DNA from: Methanovulcanius yangii
GTDB lineage: Archaea > Halobacteriota > Methanomicrobia > Methanomicrobiales > Methanomicrobiaceae
Length of the DNA: 64,000 nt
Reading direction: 5' to 3'
Assembly (NCBI RefSeq): GCF_018687785.1
Contig: NZ_LTBL01000001.1
Span: forward strand, 2,037,780-2,101,779
This document shows positions 46,485 to 54,659 of this stretch, one piece after another. The notes below the pieces were generated by a model. That model ran no database searches and was not told the DNA's origin. It saw only the letters and a program-made list of their open reading frames with translations. A program made the translations under genes and the position numbers. How positions within the stretch are numbered: the first letter of the stretch is position 1; every line of letters starts with the position of its first letter.

Positions 46485-47540
46485 ATGAGAGTACTCCCGG
46501 AGGGCCATGACCGGCTCCTGATCGCCGTGATTGCGGTACTCGTCCTTGTCGTCGGCATCGTCTTTTTCCCCCTCATCAACGTCCTCGTCATCGCGGCCGC
46601 CTTCGCCACCGTCCTCGTGCCCTACCACCGCGTCCTCTCCCGCCATATCGCCCCCGGCCTCTCCTCGTTCGTCATCACCGCGGCCGTGATCATCGCCCTT
46701 GCCGCCGTCCTCGCCGTCTCCTTCGGGACGATCGCAGCCAATATCGGGTATATCCAGTACCTCTTCGACACCATCTTCGACTGGATGCTGGGGGACAGCG
46801 AGCTTGCGCAGCAGCTCTTTGCCGCGATCGACATACCGGGGATGATCGATGAGATCATTGCCAATATCAGCAGCAACATCGCCGCCATCCTCGGCCGGAG
46901 CGCCTACTTTGCGATCATGGCGATGATCCTCTTCCTCTTCCAGTATCTCCTCACCGTCTACGGGGAGGAGGTCTACGGGCAGGTCTGGTCGCGTATTCCC
47001 CTCCGTTCGCGTGCGGGGCTCGGCACCATCCGGGATACGGTCGTCGACACGCTCTACTCCCTCTTCATCGTCCATGTGGCGATCGCGGTGATCGTCTTTG
47101 TCGCCGCCATCCCCTTCTTCACCCTCCTCGGCTACGGGCACGTGATGTTCTGGGCGGTGAGCTGCGCCATCTTCGCCCTCATCCCGGTCTTCGGGCCGGT
47201 GATCATCATCGCGTTTCTCGCGGTCTACACGATTGCCATCGGGGATGTCCGGGGGCTCGCCCTCGTCGTCGTCCTCGGGTGGCCGCTTCTCTGCGCCATC
47301 CCCGACTGGTACCTCCGCCCCGTCCTGATGGGGAAGCGGTCGAAGATGAATGCGGTCCTCACCTTCATCGCCTTCTTCGGCGGTATCGCCATCCTCGGCA
47401 TCCTCGGGTTCCTCTACGGCCCGCTCGCTCTTGCCGTGATCGTCGCCTCCTACCGGGTCCTGCTGGGGGAGTACCCCCCGGCGGCAGGAGGGGAGGAGAC
47501 GGCGGGCGCCCCGGGCGGCGGACCGGCACCGCCCCTCTGA
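46485..47540 (+). CDS. AI-2E family (PerM-type) membrane transporter
   Basis: The 351-residue protein has about eight membrane helices with the layout of the AI-2E/PerM exporter family: two N-terminal pairs, a large amphipathic region (DSELAQQLFAAIDIPGMIDEIIANIS), and C-terminal helices with LIPVFGPVIIIAFL, PDWYLRPVLMGK and the conserved GILGFLYGPLAL. Substrate specificity is not known for archaeal members. The start ATG 46485 is supported by a TATA-like box about 30 bases upstream. A longer frame from 46125 has no support. Confidence 0.85.
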   Translation: MRVLPEGHDRLLIAVIAVLVLVVGIVFFPLINVLVIAAAFATVLVPYHRVLSRHIAPGLSSFVITAAVIIALAAVLAVSFGTIAANIGYIQYLFDTIFDWMLGDSELAQQLFAAIDIPGMIDEIIANISSNIAAILGRSAYFAIMAMILFLFQYLLTVYGEEVYGQVWSRIPLRSRAGLGTIRDTVVDTLYSLFIVHVAIAVIVFVAAIPFFTLLGYGHVMFWAVSCAIFALIPVFGPVIIIAFLAVYTIAIGDVRGLALVVVLGWPLLCAIPDWYLRPVLMGKRSKMNAVLTFIAFFGGIAILGILGFLYGPLALAVIVASYRVLLGEYPPAAGGEETAGAPGGGPAPPL

Positions 47541-47683
47541 GGGCCATGGGGGCACCGCTTCCGCCTGCCCGGTGACGAGGTGATGCCAAAACGCCGGGCA
47601 GGCCCCGGCCTGCCTTTTTCCGTGCACCGGCAGGGGTTGCGCGGCCGGTTCGCACCCCGGATTTTTGTAAAAAAAAGAAATGT

Positions 47684-48079
47684 TCAGTGATGCCAGCGGG
47701 CCGTTTCGCCCGCGATATCCTTCTTCCAGATAGGAACGAACTCCTTGATGCGTTCGAGTATCCAGCGGCACCCCTCGAATCCCTCGGCGCGGTGGCCCGC
47801 TCCCACGACGATGACGACGATCGTCTCCCCGACCGGCAGAAGACCGGTGCGGTGGATGATGTCGACCGAGTGAAGGCCGAATGTCTCCGTCGCCCCGGCG
47901 GCGATCTCCTCGAGGTCCTTTGTGGCCATCTCGGCATGCGCCTCGAACTCGATGGCTTCGATGCCGTCGTCGCGAACCGTGCCAACGAAGACGACCTGCG
48001 CTCCCATGCTGTCCCTTCGTGATGCGGCTATCAATGCCGCGATGTCGATATCCTCTTCCTGTATGGCTATCATTCTCAT
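47684..48079 (-). CDS. moaE: Molybdopterin synthase catalytic subunit MoaE
   Basis: MoaE (131 residues) uses sulfur from the MoaD thiocarboxylate to convert cPMP into molybdopterin. Visible motifs: GAQVVFVGTVRD near the N terminus, LHSVDIIHRTGLLPVGE in the centre, the GHRAEGFEGCRWIL helix and the VPIWKKD end with its conserved lysines. It begins at ATG 48079, overlapping the moaD stop (TAATG), with GGGAGG upstream. Third gene of a moeB-moaD-moaE operon. The cofactor is probably for formate dehydrogenase or formylmethanofuran dehydrogenase (Mo or W). Confidence 0.95.
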   Translation of the reverse strand: MRMIAIQEEDIDIAALIAASRRDSMGAQVVFVGTVRDDGIEAIEFEAHAEMATKDLEEIAAGATETFGLHSVDIIHRTGLLPVGETIVVIVVGAGHRAEGFEGCRWILERIKEFVPIWKKDIAGETARWHH

Positions 48080-48354
48080 TATCCTCCCGAGACGGGCGGG
48101 TAGATGACGACCTCGTCGCCCTCGGCAAGAACGCATTCCGCCCGCTCCTCCGGTGTGAGGCGCCTGCCGCCCACCATGACGAGGACGAAGTCTTTGATGC
48201 CGCCGTCCTCCTCGAAGAGGGTGTCCGCATGCCCCTTGCGGGCGACGAGCTCCCTGAGTGCGGCGGGCAGCGTCGCCGCCTCCTCCACGGTAAGTTCGTT
48301 TCTCTCGCCGAAGTCTTCTCTGAACCGTGCAAAGGCACGGATGGTAATGTTCAT
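48079..48354 (-). CDS. moaD: Molybdopterin synthase sulfur carrier subunit MoaD
   Basis: The 91-residue ubiquitin-like protein ends in PPVSGG, the double glycine that is adenylated and thiocarboxylated. The beta-grasp fold is visible (MNITIRAFARFREDFG, LVMVGGRRL, GDEVVIYPPV). The start ATG 48354 overlaps the moeB stop by four bases (ATGA). It delivers sulfur to MoaE. Confidence 0.93.
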   Translation of the reverse strand: MNITIRAFARFREDFGERNELTVEEAATLPAALRELVARKGHADTLFEEDGGIKDFVLVMVGGRRLTPEERAECVLAEGDEVVIYPPVSGG

Positions 48355-49130
48355 TGACTGGTATCCTCCGTCGTATACAGGTGGCTGCAGACCGGGCAGG
48401 CCGGTTCGCGGGGGGCCGGGAGCAGGTCGCAGGTGGCGTCGGCCCCGTTCCAGAGGAGGAGCCGGTCGGTGAGCAGTGTGCCGGTGCCGGTGAGGTACTT
48501 GATCACCTCGCCCGCCTGAATGCTCCCGATGACGCCCGCGGTAGCCCCGAGGGCCGGGAAGGTCTCCGTCGGGGGGTGGGCGGGGAAGATGCAGCGCAGG
48601 CAGGCCGAGACGCCGGGGATGACGGTCGTCGCCTGGCCGTAGCACCCGGCGATGGCCCCGTGCATCAGGGGGATTCCTTTCCGTACCGCGGCGGTGTTGA
48701 GCACATCGCGGACGGCAAAGTTGTCGAGGGCATCGACGACGGCATCCGCCCCCTCAAGAAGGGTGGCGGCGTTCTCCGCCGTGATCCGTTCCGCGACCGG
48801 GATCACCTCGATATCGCCGTTCAGGGCCCGGAGGCGCCGTGCGGCGCTCTCCACCTTTGCGGTCCCGATATCCGCGTCCCCGTGGAGGAACTGGCGGTTC
48901 AGGTTGGAGAGGGAGACGGTGTCGCAGTCGATGACGACGAGCCTCCCGATGCCGGCTGTTGCAAGGTACGTCGCCGCCGGCGACCCGAGGCCGCCTGCTC
49001 CCACGACGACCACCGTCGCGGCGCCGAGTGCCTCCTGCTTTTTGGTGCCGAAGATCATCTCCTGGCGGGCGTAGCGCCCTTCGCTCACCTGTTCCCTGGT
49101 TCCGTTCCCGGCAGGCATGGTTGTTTCCAT
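48351..49130 (-). CDS. moeB: MoeB/ThiF-type sulfur carrier adenylyltransferase
   Basis: The 259-residue protein is an E1-like adenylyltransferase: VVVVGAGGLGSPAATYL nucleotide loop, ID-CD motif (VVIDCDTVSLSNLNRQ), a zinc site of two Cys pairs (CLRC and CPVC), and IAGCYGQ. It activates the C-terminal Gly-Gly of MoaD, encoded directly downstream. It could also serve ThiS-type carriers, but the operon argues for MoeB. The first ATG is used. A second at 49118 is possible. Confidence 0.92.
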   Translation of the reverse strand: METTMPAGNGTREQVSEGRYARQEMIFGTKKQEALGAATVVVVGAGGLGSPAATYLATAGIGRLVVIDCDTVSLSNLNRQFLHGDADIGTAKVESAARRLRALNGDIEVIPVAERITAENAATLLEGADAVVDALDNFAVRDVLNTAAVRKGIPLMHGAIAGCYGQATTVIPGVSACLRCIFPAHPPTETFPALGATAGVIGSIQAGEVIKYLTGTGTLLTDRLLLWNGADATCDLLPAPREPACPVCSHLYTTEDTSQ

Positions 49131-49193
49131 TTTCTGGTTTGCAGGGCAGGTGCAATGAAGGTATTGAAAGCTTCCCCCCGCCCGGCATACGAT

Positions 49194-49541
49194 TCAGATG
49201 AAGCAGTCGTCGGCCGTACGATAGGCCGTAAGAAGAGCCGCCGCCGCATCGTCGCCGAGGACGGCGGCTGTCATCCCGTAGAGCTCGGTGAAGTAGTCCT
49301 GACGGAGGCAGCAGAGGCTCTCCTCGCCGGCATCGATGAGGGCAAGGAGGTCTGCGAGCTCCTCTGCCGTCAGGCGCTCACACCGCCGGCGGAAATCGGC
49401 GGCGTCCGTCGCGTAGTGGTTGGCGACGGGGGGAAGAATCGAGCGGTAGGCCGTCCCCGATTCGCTGCAGTCCGCCCCTTCCCATTCGGGGGCGAGTTTT
49501 TTGAGAATGGTGATGTCCCGTGCGGATAGTGTTCGTGCCAT
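49194..49541 (-). CDS. Hypothetical helical protein, 115 residues
   Basis: This protein consists of five or six predicted helices with a Leu/Ala-rich core (LTAEELADLLALIDAGEES) and paired Cys in LCCLRQDYF. No family is recognised. It lies 63 bases upstream of moeB on the same strand and could be part of the same transcript. Molybdenum metabolism is possible, but nothing in the sequence shows it. Confidence 0.6.
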   Translation of the reverse strand: MARTLSARDITILKKLAPEWEGADCSESGTAYRSILPPVANHYATDAADFRRRCERLTAEELADLLALIDAGEESLCCLRQDYFTELYGMTAAVLGDDAAAALLTAYRTADDCFI

Positions 49542-49613
49542 CGTCGTCGGTCTCCTTGGTGCCGGGAAAAAAGAGGACAGGTGAGGATATATGCGTTGTG
49601 AGCCGGTCCGGAC

Positions 49614-50147
49614 CTAGGACTGCCCGGTGGCAGCCAAAAACGGCGCCGGATATTCGACGGTGCCGGCAACCCCGATGAGGGCGTGCGGCTCGAGGGCGAG
49701 GACCATGAAGGTGGCCTCGGGGGCATCGAAGGGCGCGGTGATGCCGTGGTCCTGTGCCGGGACGAACCGGAACCGCGGATAGTAGCCGGCGGGGCCGAGG
49801 ACGACGATGATCTTCTCGCCTTTCCTGTGGCAGCGGCGGATCCCCTCCTCGATGAGGGAGGTCCCGATGCCCTGCTTCTGGCGGTCGGGGAGCACTGCCA
49901 CGGGGGCGAGCGCGATGGCGGGTATGCGGTCCCCGTCGGAGGAGACGATGGCGATCCTCGAGAAGAGGACATGGCCGACGATCGCACCGTCCTCCTCGGC
50001 GACGATGGAGAGGTCCGGGTCGAACTCCGGCGTCTCCCGCATTCTCTCGATGAGCCGCGCTTCGTTCGTCTGTCCGAATGCCTCGGTGTTGACCCGGGCG
50101 ATGGCAGGGGCGTCGCCCGCCCCTTCTGATCGCAGGATGAGGTTCAT
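49614..50147 (-). CDS. GNAT-family N-acetyltransferase
   Basis: This 177-residue acetyltransferase shows the GNAT acetyl-CoA loop in PDRQKQGIGTSLIEEG, the preceding strand LAPVAVLP, and the YYPRFRF segment near the C terminus. The architecture resembles the YhbS-type subgroup, whose substrates are poorly known. There is no clear partner in the neighbourhood. Confidence 0.87.
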   Translation of the reverse strand: MNLILRSEGAGDAPAIARVNTEAFGQTNEARLIERMRETPEFDPDLSIVAEEDGAIVGHVLFSRIAIVSSDGDRIPAIALAPVAVLPDRQKQGIGTSLIEEGIRRCHRKGEKIIVVLGPAGYYPRFRFVPAQDHGITAPFDAPEATFMVLALEPHALIGVAGTVEYPAPFLAATGQS

Positions 50148-50205
50148 GGAAGCGTCACCATGCCGCGAATTGTCATGGCAGTATCTTGGCGAGGGTCACG
50201 AAAAC

Positions 50206-51360
50206 CTATTCGGTCGATGCCCCCGCCGCCTCCTCCATGCCGTCGCCGTTTCCTATCCGGCGGCCTTTGATGGTCTCGGTGCGGATATCCGTCGTCGCGT
50301 TCTCGATGGTGACGAGGGCCCGGCTGATCGTCTCGGTCCGCTTCTGGATGCGGGCGAGGATGGCGAGGAGGTCGAGGGCGACCTGCCGGTATTTTCCCGC
50401 CTCGCCCGCCTCCTTCGTGCGGATGTAGTCCTCCTGGAGGGTGTGGGCGACGGGGAAGATATCACGGTACGAACAGACGAAGACCCGTTCGCCCCGCCCG
50501 GCGGCGACGAGTTCGGGCGCGGCGTCGAGCACCCCTTCGGGAACCACGAGGATCGCATGGGCGGTGGTATTCGGGAGGTTCTGGTACTTCTGCACCCGGG
50601 CGATCTCCCGCTTCACCCGTGTTATGATCTCCTTTTTCAGCTGTTTCTGCCGGGCGGGGTCGTCCGTTTGTTCATACTCTTCGAGGACGTCCATCAGGTC
50701 GGGGAATTTCGAGTCGATGGGGATGTACCGGCCGTCCTCGAGGTTCCACGCAAACTCCACCTCGCCCGAGCCGGTCCGAAGCGGAGTTACCACGACGCCC
50801 GCCCGGATGCTCTCGGCAAGGGCCTGGCGCAGCCGCTCCTCGCCCATCGCCCCGCGGGTGGACGTGCCCGCCACCGCACGGGTGAACTGGCGGATCATCC
50901 GGTTCATGTCGGCGAGCTGGGCGTCGCGTTTCGACTCGATCTCCTCCCGTGCCTTCCCCTGCCCGGCGAGGAACTCCTCGTAGGAGGACTTCTGGGCCGT
51001 GTAGTAGTGGCGGGTCTCATCCATCCACTGCGACATCCGCTCCTCCCGCTCGGTATCGGATGTGCGGTGGCGGTCCTCCTGGCTGCCGAGGAGATCGCGT
51101 GTGTGGGTCAGGTGGTCCATGAGGCGGCGTTCCCGCTCCTCCTCGAACCGGGCCCGTTCCCGCTCGACCTCGCGGCGGGACGCCTCCATCGCTTCGAATC
51201 CTGCCCGGACCGCCGCGATCTCCGCTGCAAGGCTCCCGAAGGAGTCCCCTCCCCGCCAGGCCTGCCCGGCCCCGGCCCGTCTGCCGAGAAGATATCCGAG
51301 AACCACGCCTGCGGCGAGGGCGACGATGCCGGTCGCTGCAATGAGGAACAAATCTGCCAT
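50206..51360 (-). CDS. rmuC: RmuC-like DNA recombination protein
   Basis: The 384-residue protein begins with a membrane helix (residues 3-25), followed by a coiled coil of about 140 residues (REVERERARFEEERER), and a C-terminal domain with RmuC motifs: RGAMGEERL, YIPIDSKFP, and VPEGVLDAA. RmuC proteins are thought to limit DNA inversion and have a restriction-like nuclease fold. The Asp and Lys in PIDSKFP fit that fold. Start ATG 51360. Confidence 0.9.
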   Translation of the reverse strand: MADLFLIAATGIVALAAGVVLGYLLGRRAGAGQAWRGGDSFGSLAAEIAAVRAGFEAMEASRREVERERARFEEERERRLMDHLTHTRDLLGSQEDRHRTSDTEREERMSQWMDETRHYYTAQKSSYEEFLAGQGKAREEIESKRDAQLADMNRMIRQFTRAVAGTSTRGAMGEERLRQALAESIRAGVVVTPLRTGSGEVEFAWNLEDGRYIPIDSKFPDLMDVLEEYEQTDDPARQKQLKKEIITRVKREIARVQKYQNLPNTTAHAILVVPEGVLDAAPELVAAGRGERVFVCSYRDIFPVAHTLQEDYIRTKEAGEAGKYRQVALDLLAILARIQKRTETISRALVTIENATTDIRTETIKGRRIGNGDGMEEAAGASTE

Positions 51361-51471
51361 AGAGAGCGGTTTTTTGTTTCCCCTTCAAAAGGTTTCTGCG
51401 GGCGGGGAAAAAGTGGACGCTGTCCGGACGGGGGGAAAAGCTATACCTGAGTGTCGCCCCACAGGGGAGAT

Positions 51472-52170
51472 ATGTTGATCATCGGGCATCGCGGGGCACG
51501 CGCCCGCGAACCGGAGAACACGGTAAGAGGGGTACGGGCCGGCCTGCGTTGTGCGGACATGGCGGAGGTCGACGTCCGGCTGAGTGCCGACGGCGTTCCC
51601 GTCCTCATGCACGACCCGACGGTCGAACGGACCACCGGCGGGAGGGGGCATGTCCGGGCCCTCTCCTTTGCGGATCTCCGCACCCTCGACGCGGGCCGCG
51701 GGGAACGTGTCCCCACCCTCGATACGGTGCTTGCCGTTGCAGCCTCCTACCCGGGCAAGGGGCTTGTCATCGAGGTGAAGGAGCCCTGCGCCGTCCCTGC
51801 CGTCGCGGCGGCCCTCGGGCGGATACGGCCGGACCGCCTCATCGTCACCTCGTTTCATCCCCGGGCGCTCCGGCGTATCCGGCGGATTGCCCCGGACGCC
51901 CCCACCGGGCTCATCGTAAAGTCCGGGTACCGGGAGGCGTGCGAGGTCGCCGTCGAGGTGGGGGCGTCCGCCCTCTTTTACCTCGCCGGGGAGGACGACG
52001 GGGCCGTAGCCCTCGCCGCACGGGAGGCGGGGACGCCCCTCTTCTTCTGGACGGTGAACGACCCCGCCGGATGGGAACGTGCCGCCTCCCTCGGGGCCGC
52101 GGGCGTGGTGACCGACGATCCCTGCCCGGCGCACGAGTGGTTCGTGCGGTGGCAAATGAAGGTACTATAA
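51472..52170 (+). CDS. Glycerophosphodiester phosphodiesterase
   Basis: The 232-residue enzyme is a GDPD-family TIM barrel: N-terminal IIGHRGARAREPENT with the catalytic His-Arg and Glu, a second site DVRLSADGVPVLMHDPTVERTT, and the final WTVNDPAGW and GVVTDDP. It hydrolyses glycerophosphodiesters to glycerol phosphate and an alcohol. The start is ATG 51472 after GGGGAGAT. It is divergent from rmuC. Confidence 0.93.
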   Translation: MLIIGHRGARAREPENTVRGVRAGLRCADMAEVDVRLSADGVPVLMHDPTVERTTGGRGHVRALSFADLRTLDAGRGERVPTLDTVLAVAASYPGKGLVIEVKEPCAVPAVAAALGRIRPDRLIVTSFHPRALRRIRRIAPDAPTGLIVKSGYREACEVAVEVGASALFYLAGEDDGAVALAAREAGTPLFFWTVNDPAGWERAASLGAAGVVTDDPCPAHEWFVRWQMKVL

Positions 52171-52190
52171 AAAAAGAGGGCCTGTAAGGT

Positions 52191-53024
52191 TCAGCTGCCC
52201 TGTTCGACCAGTTCGAGGGCGTCCTCCGGGAGTTGGACGGCTTCATATGCTCCGCTTACGGCCGGCACCACGAGGGTGAATCCTTCGGTCTCGTCAAGGC
52301 CGACCGTGCCGTTCTCCATCACAAAGTCGAGGAGGTGACCGCCTGCCGTCCGGTCATCCGTGAGGAAGTGAAGATGGAAGCCCGGAACCGTGATACCGTC
52401 GCCGGTGTATGCAGGTGACCAGATGCCGACGACCGTCCCCGTCACATTATGGAGGATGAAGACCGACTGCTCCGCCACGACCTCCGTGAGCGGCCGGTAG
52501 GGAGGGTCCTGTGCGGGCACGCTGCGGGCGGTCACGGACGAGAAGGTGCCGTCCGCCCGTATCGCATAGAAATGCGAGGTGTCGGGGAGCTCGACGGCTG
52601 CGATATCCTCGAAGGTTGACATATTGACCGTATTCATGATCCGCCACGTCCGGTCGGGGGCATAGAAGGTGACCTCCGCAAGGGGTGTCGTCACGTTGCC
52701 GGGGATTACCCGCACGGAACCGTCCGATCGGACCTGGTAGAACGTCCCGTCCAGTGCAACCATCTCGCCGTCGAGGTGGTCGACGGTCCCGAGGCCGAAG
52801 TCCCCGTGGCGGGCGAGATCGCGAAACGTGATCGTTCCGTCATACGCCCCGGCGAGGAGGTCCTCGATGAGGGCCTGCTGGTAGAGGATCTCCGCTGCCG
52901 GTTCGGGTGATTCCGCAACGGGTGCACCGGTCTGGTCGGAGTATCCGGTGTTGACGCATCCTGCGATGCATACGATGAGGGCGCCGACCGCGAGGAGAAG
53001 CGCCGTCCTGCCGTAAAGATTCAT
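52191..53024 (-). CDS. budA: Acetolactate decarboxylase, exported lipoprotein
   Basis: The 277-residue protein begins with a signal sequence and lipobox (IAGC, Cys23). The mature part matches alpha-acetolactate decarboxylase: YQQALIEDLLAGAYDG, HGDFGLGTVDHLDGEM (with the conserved Glu), FYQVRSDG, and the zinc-binding histidines in GFHLHF and GGHLL (residues 217, 219, 230). It would convert acetolactate to acetoin. Fusion or extra domains are absent. The preceding track frame to 53594 is a frame artefact; ATG 53024 has a GTGAAGG ribosome-like site. Location outside the cytoplasm is unusual for acetoin metabolism. Confidence 0.9.
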   Translation of the reverse strand: MNLYGRTALLLAVGALIVCIAGCVNTGYSDQTGAPVAESPEPAAEILYQQALIEDLLAGAYDGTITFRDLARHGDFGLGTVDHLDGEMVALDGTFYQVRSDGSVRVIPGNVTTPLAEVTFYAPDRTWRIMNTVNMSTFEDIAAVELPDTSHFYAIRADGTFSSVTARSVPAQDPPYRPLTEVVAEQSVFILHNVTGTVVGIWSPAYTGDGITVPGFHLHFLTDDRTAGGHLLDFVMENGTVGLDETEGFTLVVPAVSGAYEAVQLPEDALELVEQGS

Positions 53025-53089
53025 TACCTTCACTTTGGTGCGTCCGGGATAAAAATGACGGTCACACCGGAAAAAGAAAAGGTGTTCTT

Positions 53090-53653
53090 CTACTTCCTGT
53101 TCATGATGCCGGTGAAGGTGATGATGATACCCCACGCCACGAGGAAGATGCCGAGGATGTAGACGACGGTGGCGGTTCCGTAGAGCGGGTTTGCAAGGAC
53201 GACGACGCCCAGCGCGATGGCGATCAGTCCTGCGATGACGAGGAGCACCTTGTACCACGTGTGGTCGTGGCCGGAGAATGCCTGGAAGATATTGGTAAAG
53301 CCGGTGAGAAACGCCCACAGTGCGATGGCCCAGGTGATCACGAGCCAGGCGGTCATCGCGGTCGAGAGGAAGACGTAGAGGCCGAGGAGGAAGGCGATCA
53401 CGCCGAGGATCACAAGGGCGACGGATTTCCCCACATCCTGGTGCGACCGGACTCCCTGGACGGCGAGCATGGCCCCGTGGATCATCACCACGGCACCGAT
53501 GAAGTAGCCCAGAAAGAGCACCACATAGCCGGTGAAGGTGATGCAGAGAACTCCGAAGATGACGGCAAGGATGCCGAGGAGGACGAAGGTCCACCAGACG
53601 GGCGTAAACCCTGCCGCCGATGCAATCGGATCAATCGATTCGTTGTCTGTCAT
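53090..53653 (-). CDS. HdeD/DUF308-type membrane protein
   Basis: The 187-residue protein has six predicted membrane helices with the repeating pattern of DUF308/HdeD proteins (FVLLGILAVIFGVLCI, GKSVALVILGVIAFLLG, IAGLIAIALGVVVLANP). In bacteria HdeD contributes to acid resistance, but its archaeal role is unknown. It lies 65 bases upstream of the acetolactate decarboxylase gene on the same strand and may be co-transcribed. Confidence 0.85.
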   Translation of the reverse strand: MTDNESIDPIASAAGFTPVWWTFVLLGILAVIFGVLCITFTGYVVLFLGYFIGAVVMIHGAMLAVQGVRSHQDVGKSVALVILGVIAFLLGLYVFLSTAMTAWLVITWAIALWAFLTGFTNIFQAFSGHDHTWYKVLLVIAGLIAIALGVVVLANPLYGTATVVYILGIFLVAWGIIITFTGIMNRK

Positions 53654-53885
53654 GATGGTTCACGCGTGTTCTTTCCCTCATCATCGGATATATAGTTGAT
53701 TGCCCCGGTTCCCCCGTCATACCGGCCGCAAAGGAGGCGACCACGCCCCGCATGGGAGTGAGTGAAGAATATTTCCCCGAAAGGGCATGACCACCATTTT
53801 TTTTGGTCTGCCGATGCAATGAAAGAAGTAGTAAGCAGACAGCCCGCCCAATTGTTCCGCCCGGACGGGCTATCAGGATGATCGC

Positions 53886-54659
53886 ATGACACGGACGGTT
53901 GTACTCTCGGAAGACCCGGAATTTCTCGCTGAACTCTCCGAGTACCTGGAGGTGCTGTCGAGCCCGACCCGCCTGAAGATTCTCCGGGCAATCGAACACC
54001 GGCCAATGGAGATCCGTGAGATTGCAGCGGAGATCGATACCAGTTACGAAAATACGAAGAAGCACCTGAACAAACTTGCGGCGGCGGGAGTGATCAAAAA
54101 GGAGGCGGGCCTCGGGCGCGAGACGGCAAAGGGGGTCCATCCGGTCTGGAAGTTCTCCCTTCAGCCGGGGGGCCTCGAGTCGGTGATCACGAGTCTCGGG
54201 GTCTTCTCGGGCAGTGCGGTCCCGGCGGGATACGGCGACGTGGCTTCCCGCATCCGCACCGTCAAGTCGCTCCTGACGGAGGACGAGGTCTCCCCAATGC
54301 TCCTGGTAACGCAGGGGGAGGAGGACGGGAGGATCTATCACCTCGCCGGGGCGACCGTCGCCCTCGGAAGGGAGGACCCCCCGAATGCTGCCCTCTATGA
54401 CCCCGAAACGGATGTCGTCCTTCCCACGTCGTATGCCGCCGTCTCCCGGGTGTCGAAGCCCCACGCCCGCCTGACCCGCACCGGCGGCCGGTGGCTGCTG
54501 GAGGACTGCGGCAGTACCGGGCAGACCTTTGTGAACGGCATCCCCCTCGGAAGGAATGCATCAAAACCCGTTTCGGAGGGGGACATCATCGACCTCGCAA
54601 GCGGTGCCGGAAGCGCCCGGTTCGTGGTGATCGGGGCAGAGGGCGACGGAGAGGAATGA
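53886..54659 (+). CDS. Winged-helix FHA-domain regulator
   Basis: This 257-residue protein has an ArsR-type winged helix in the first 95 residues (YLEVLSSPTRLKILRAIEHRPMEIREIAAEI) and a forkhead-associated domain at about residues 160-250. The phosphothreonine-binding signature is complete: Gly-Arg (ALGRED), Ser-x-x-His (VSKPHARL) and Asn-Gly (TFVNGIP). It probably binds a protein phosphorylated by the kinase of the next gene and switches DNA binding. The stop codon overlaps the kinase start. The regulon is unknown. Confidence 0.9.
   Translation: MTRTVVLSEDPEFLAELSEYLEVLSSPTRLKILRAIEHRPMEIREIAAEIDTSYENTKKHLNKLAAAGVIKKEAGLGRETAKGVHPVWKFSLQPGGLESVITSLGVFSGSAVPAGYGDVASRIRTVKSLLTEDEVSPMLLVTQGEEDGRIYHLAGATVALGREDPPNAALYDPETDVVLPTSYAAVSRVSKPHARLTRTGGRWLLEDCGSTGQTFVNGIPLGRNASKPVSEGDIIDLASGAGSARFVVIGAEGDGEE

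Noticed and set aside
53025-53594. Extended frame before the acetolactate decarboxylase
   Set aside because: It overlaps the HdeD-like gene on the same strand in another frame and lacks conserved residues.
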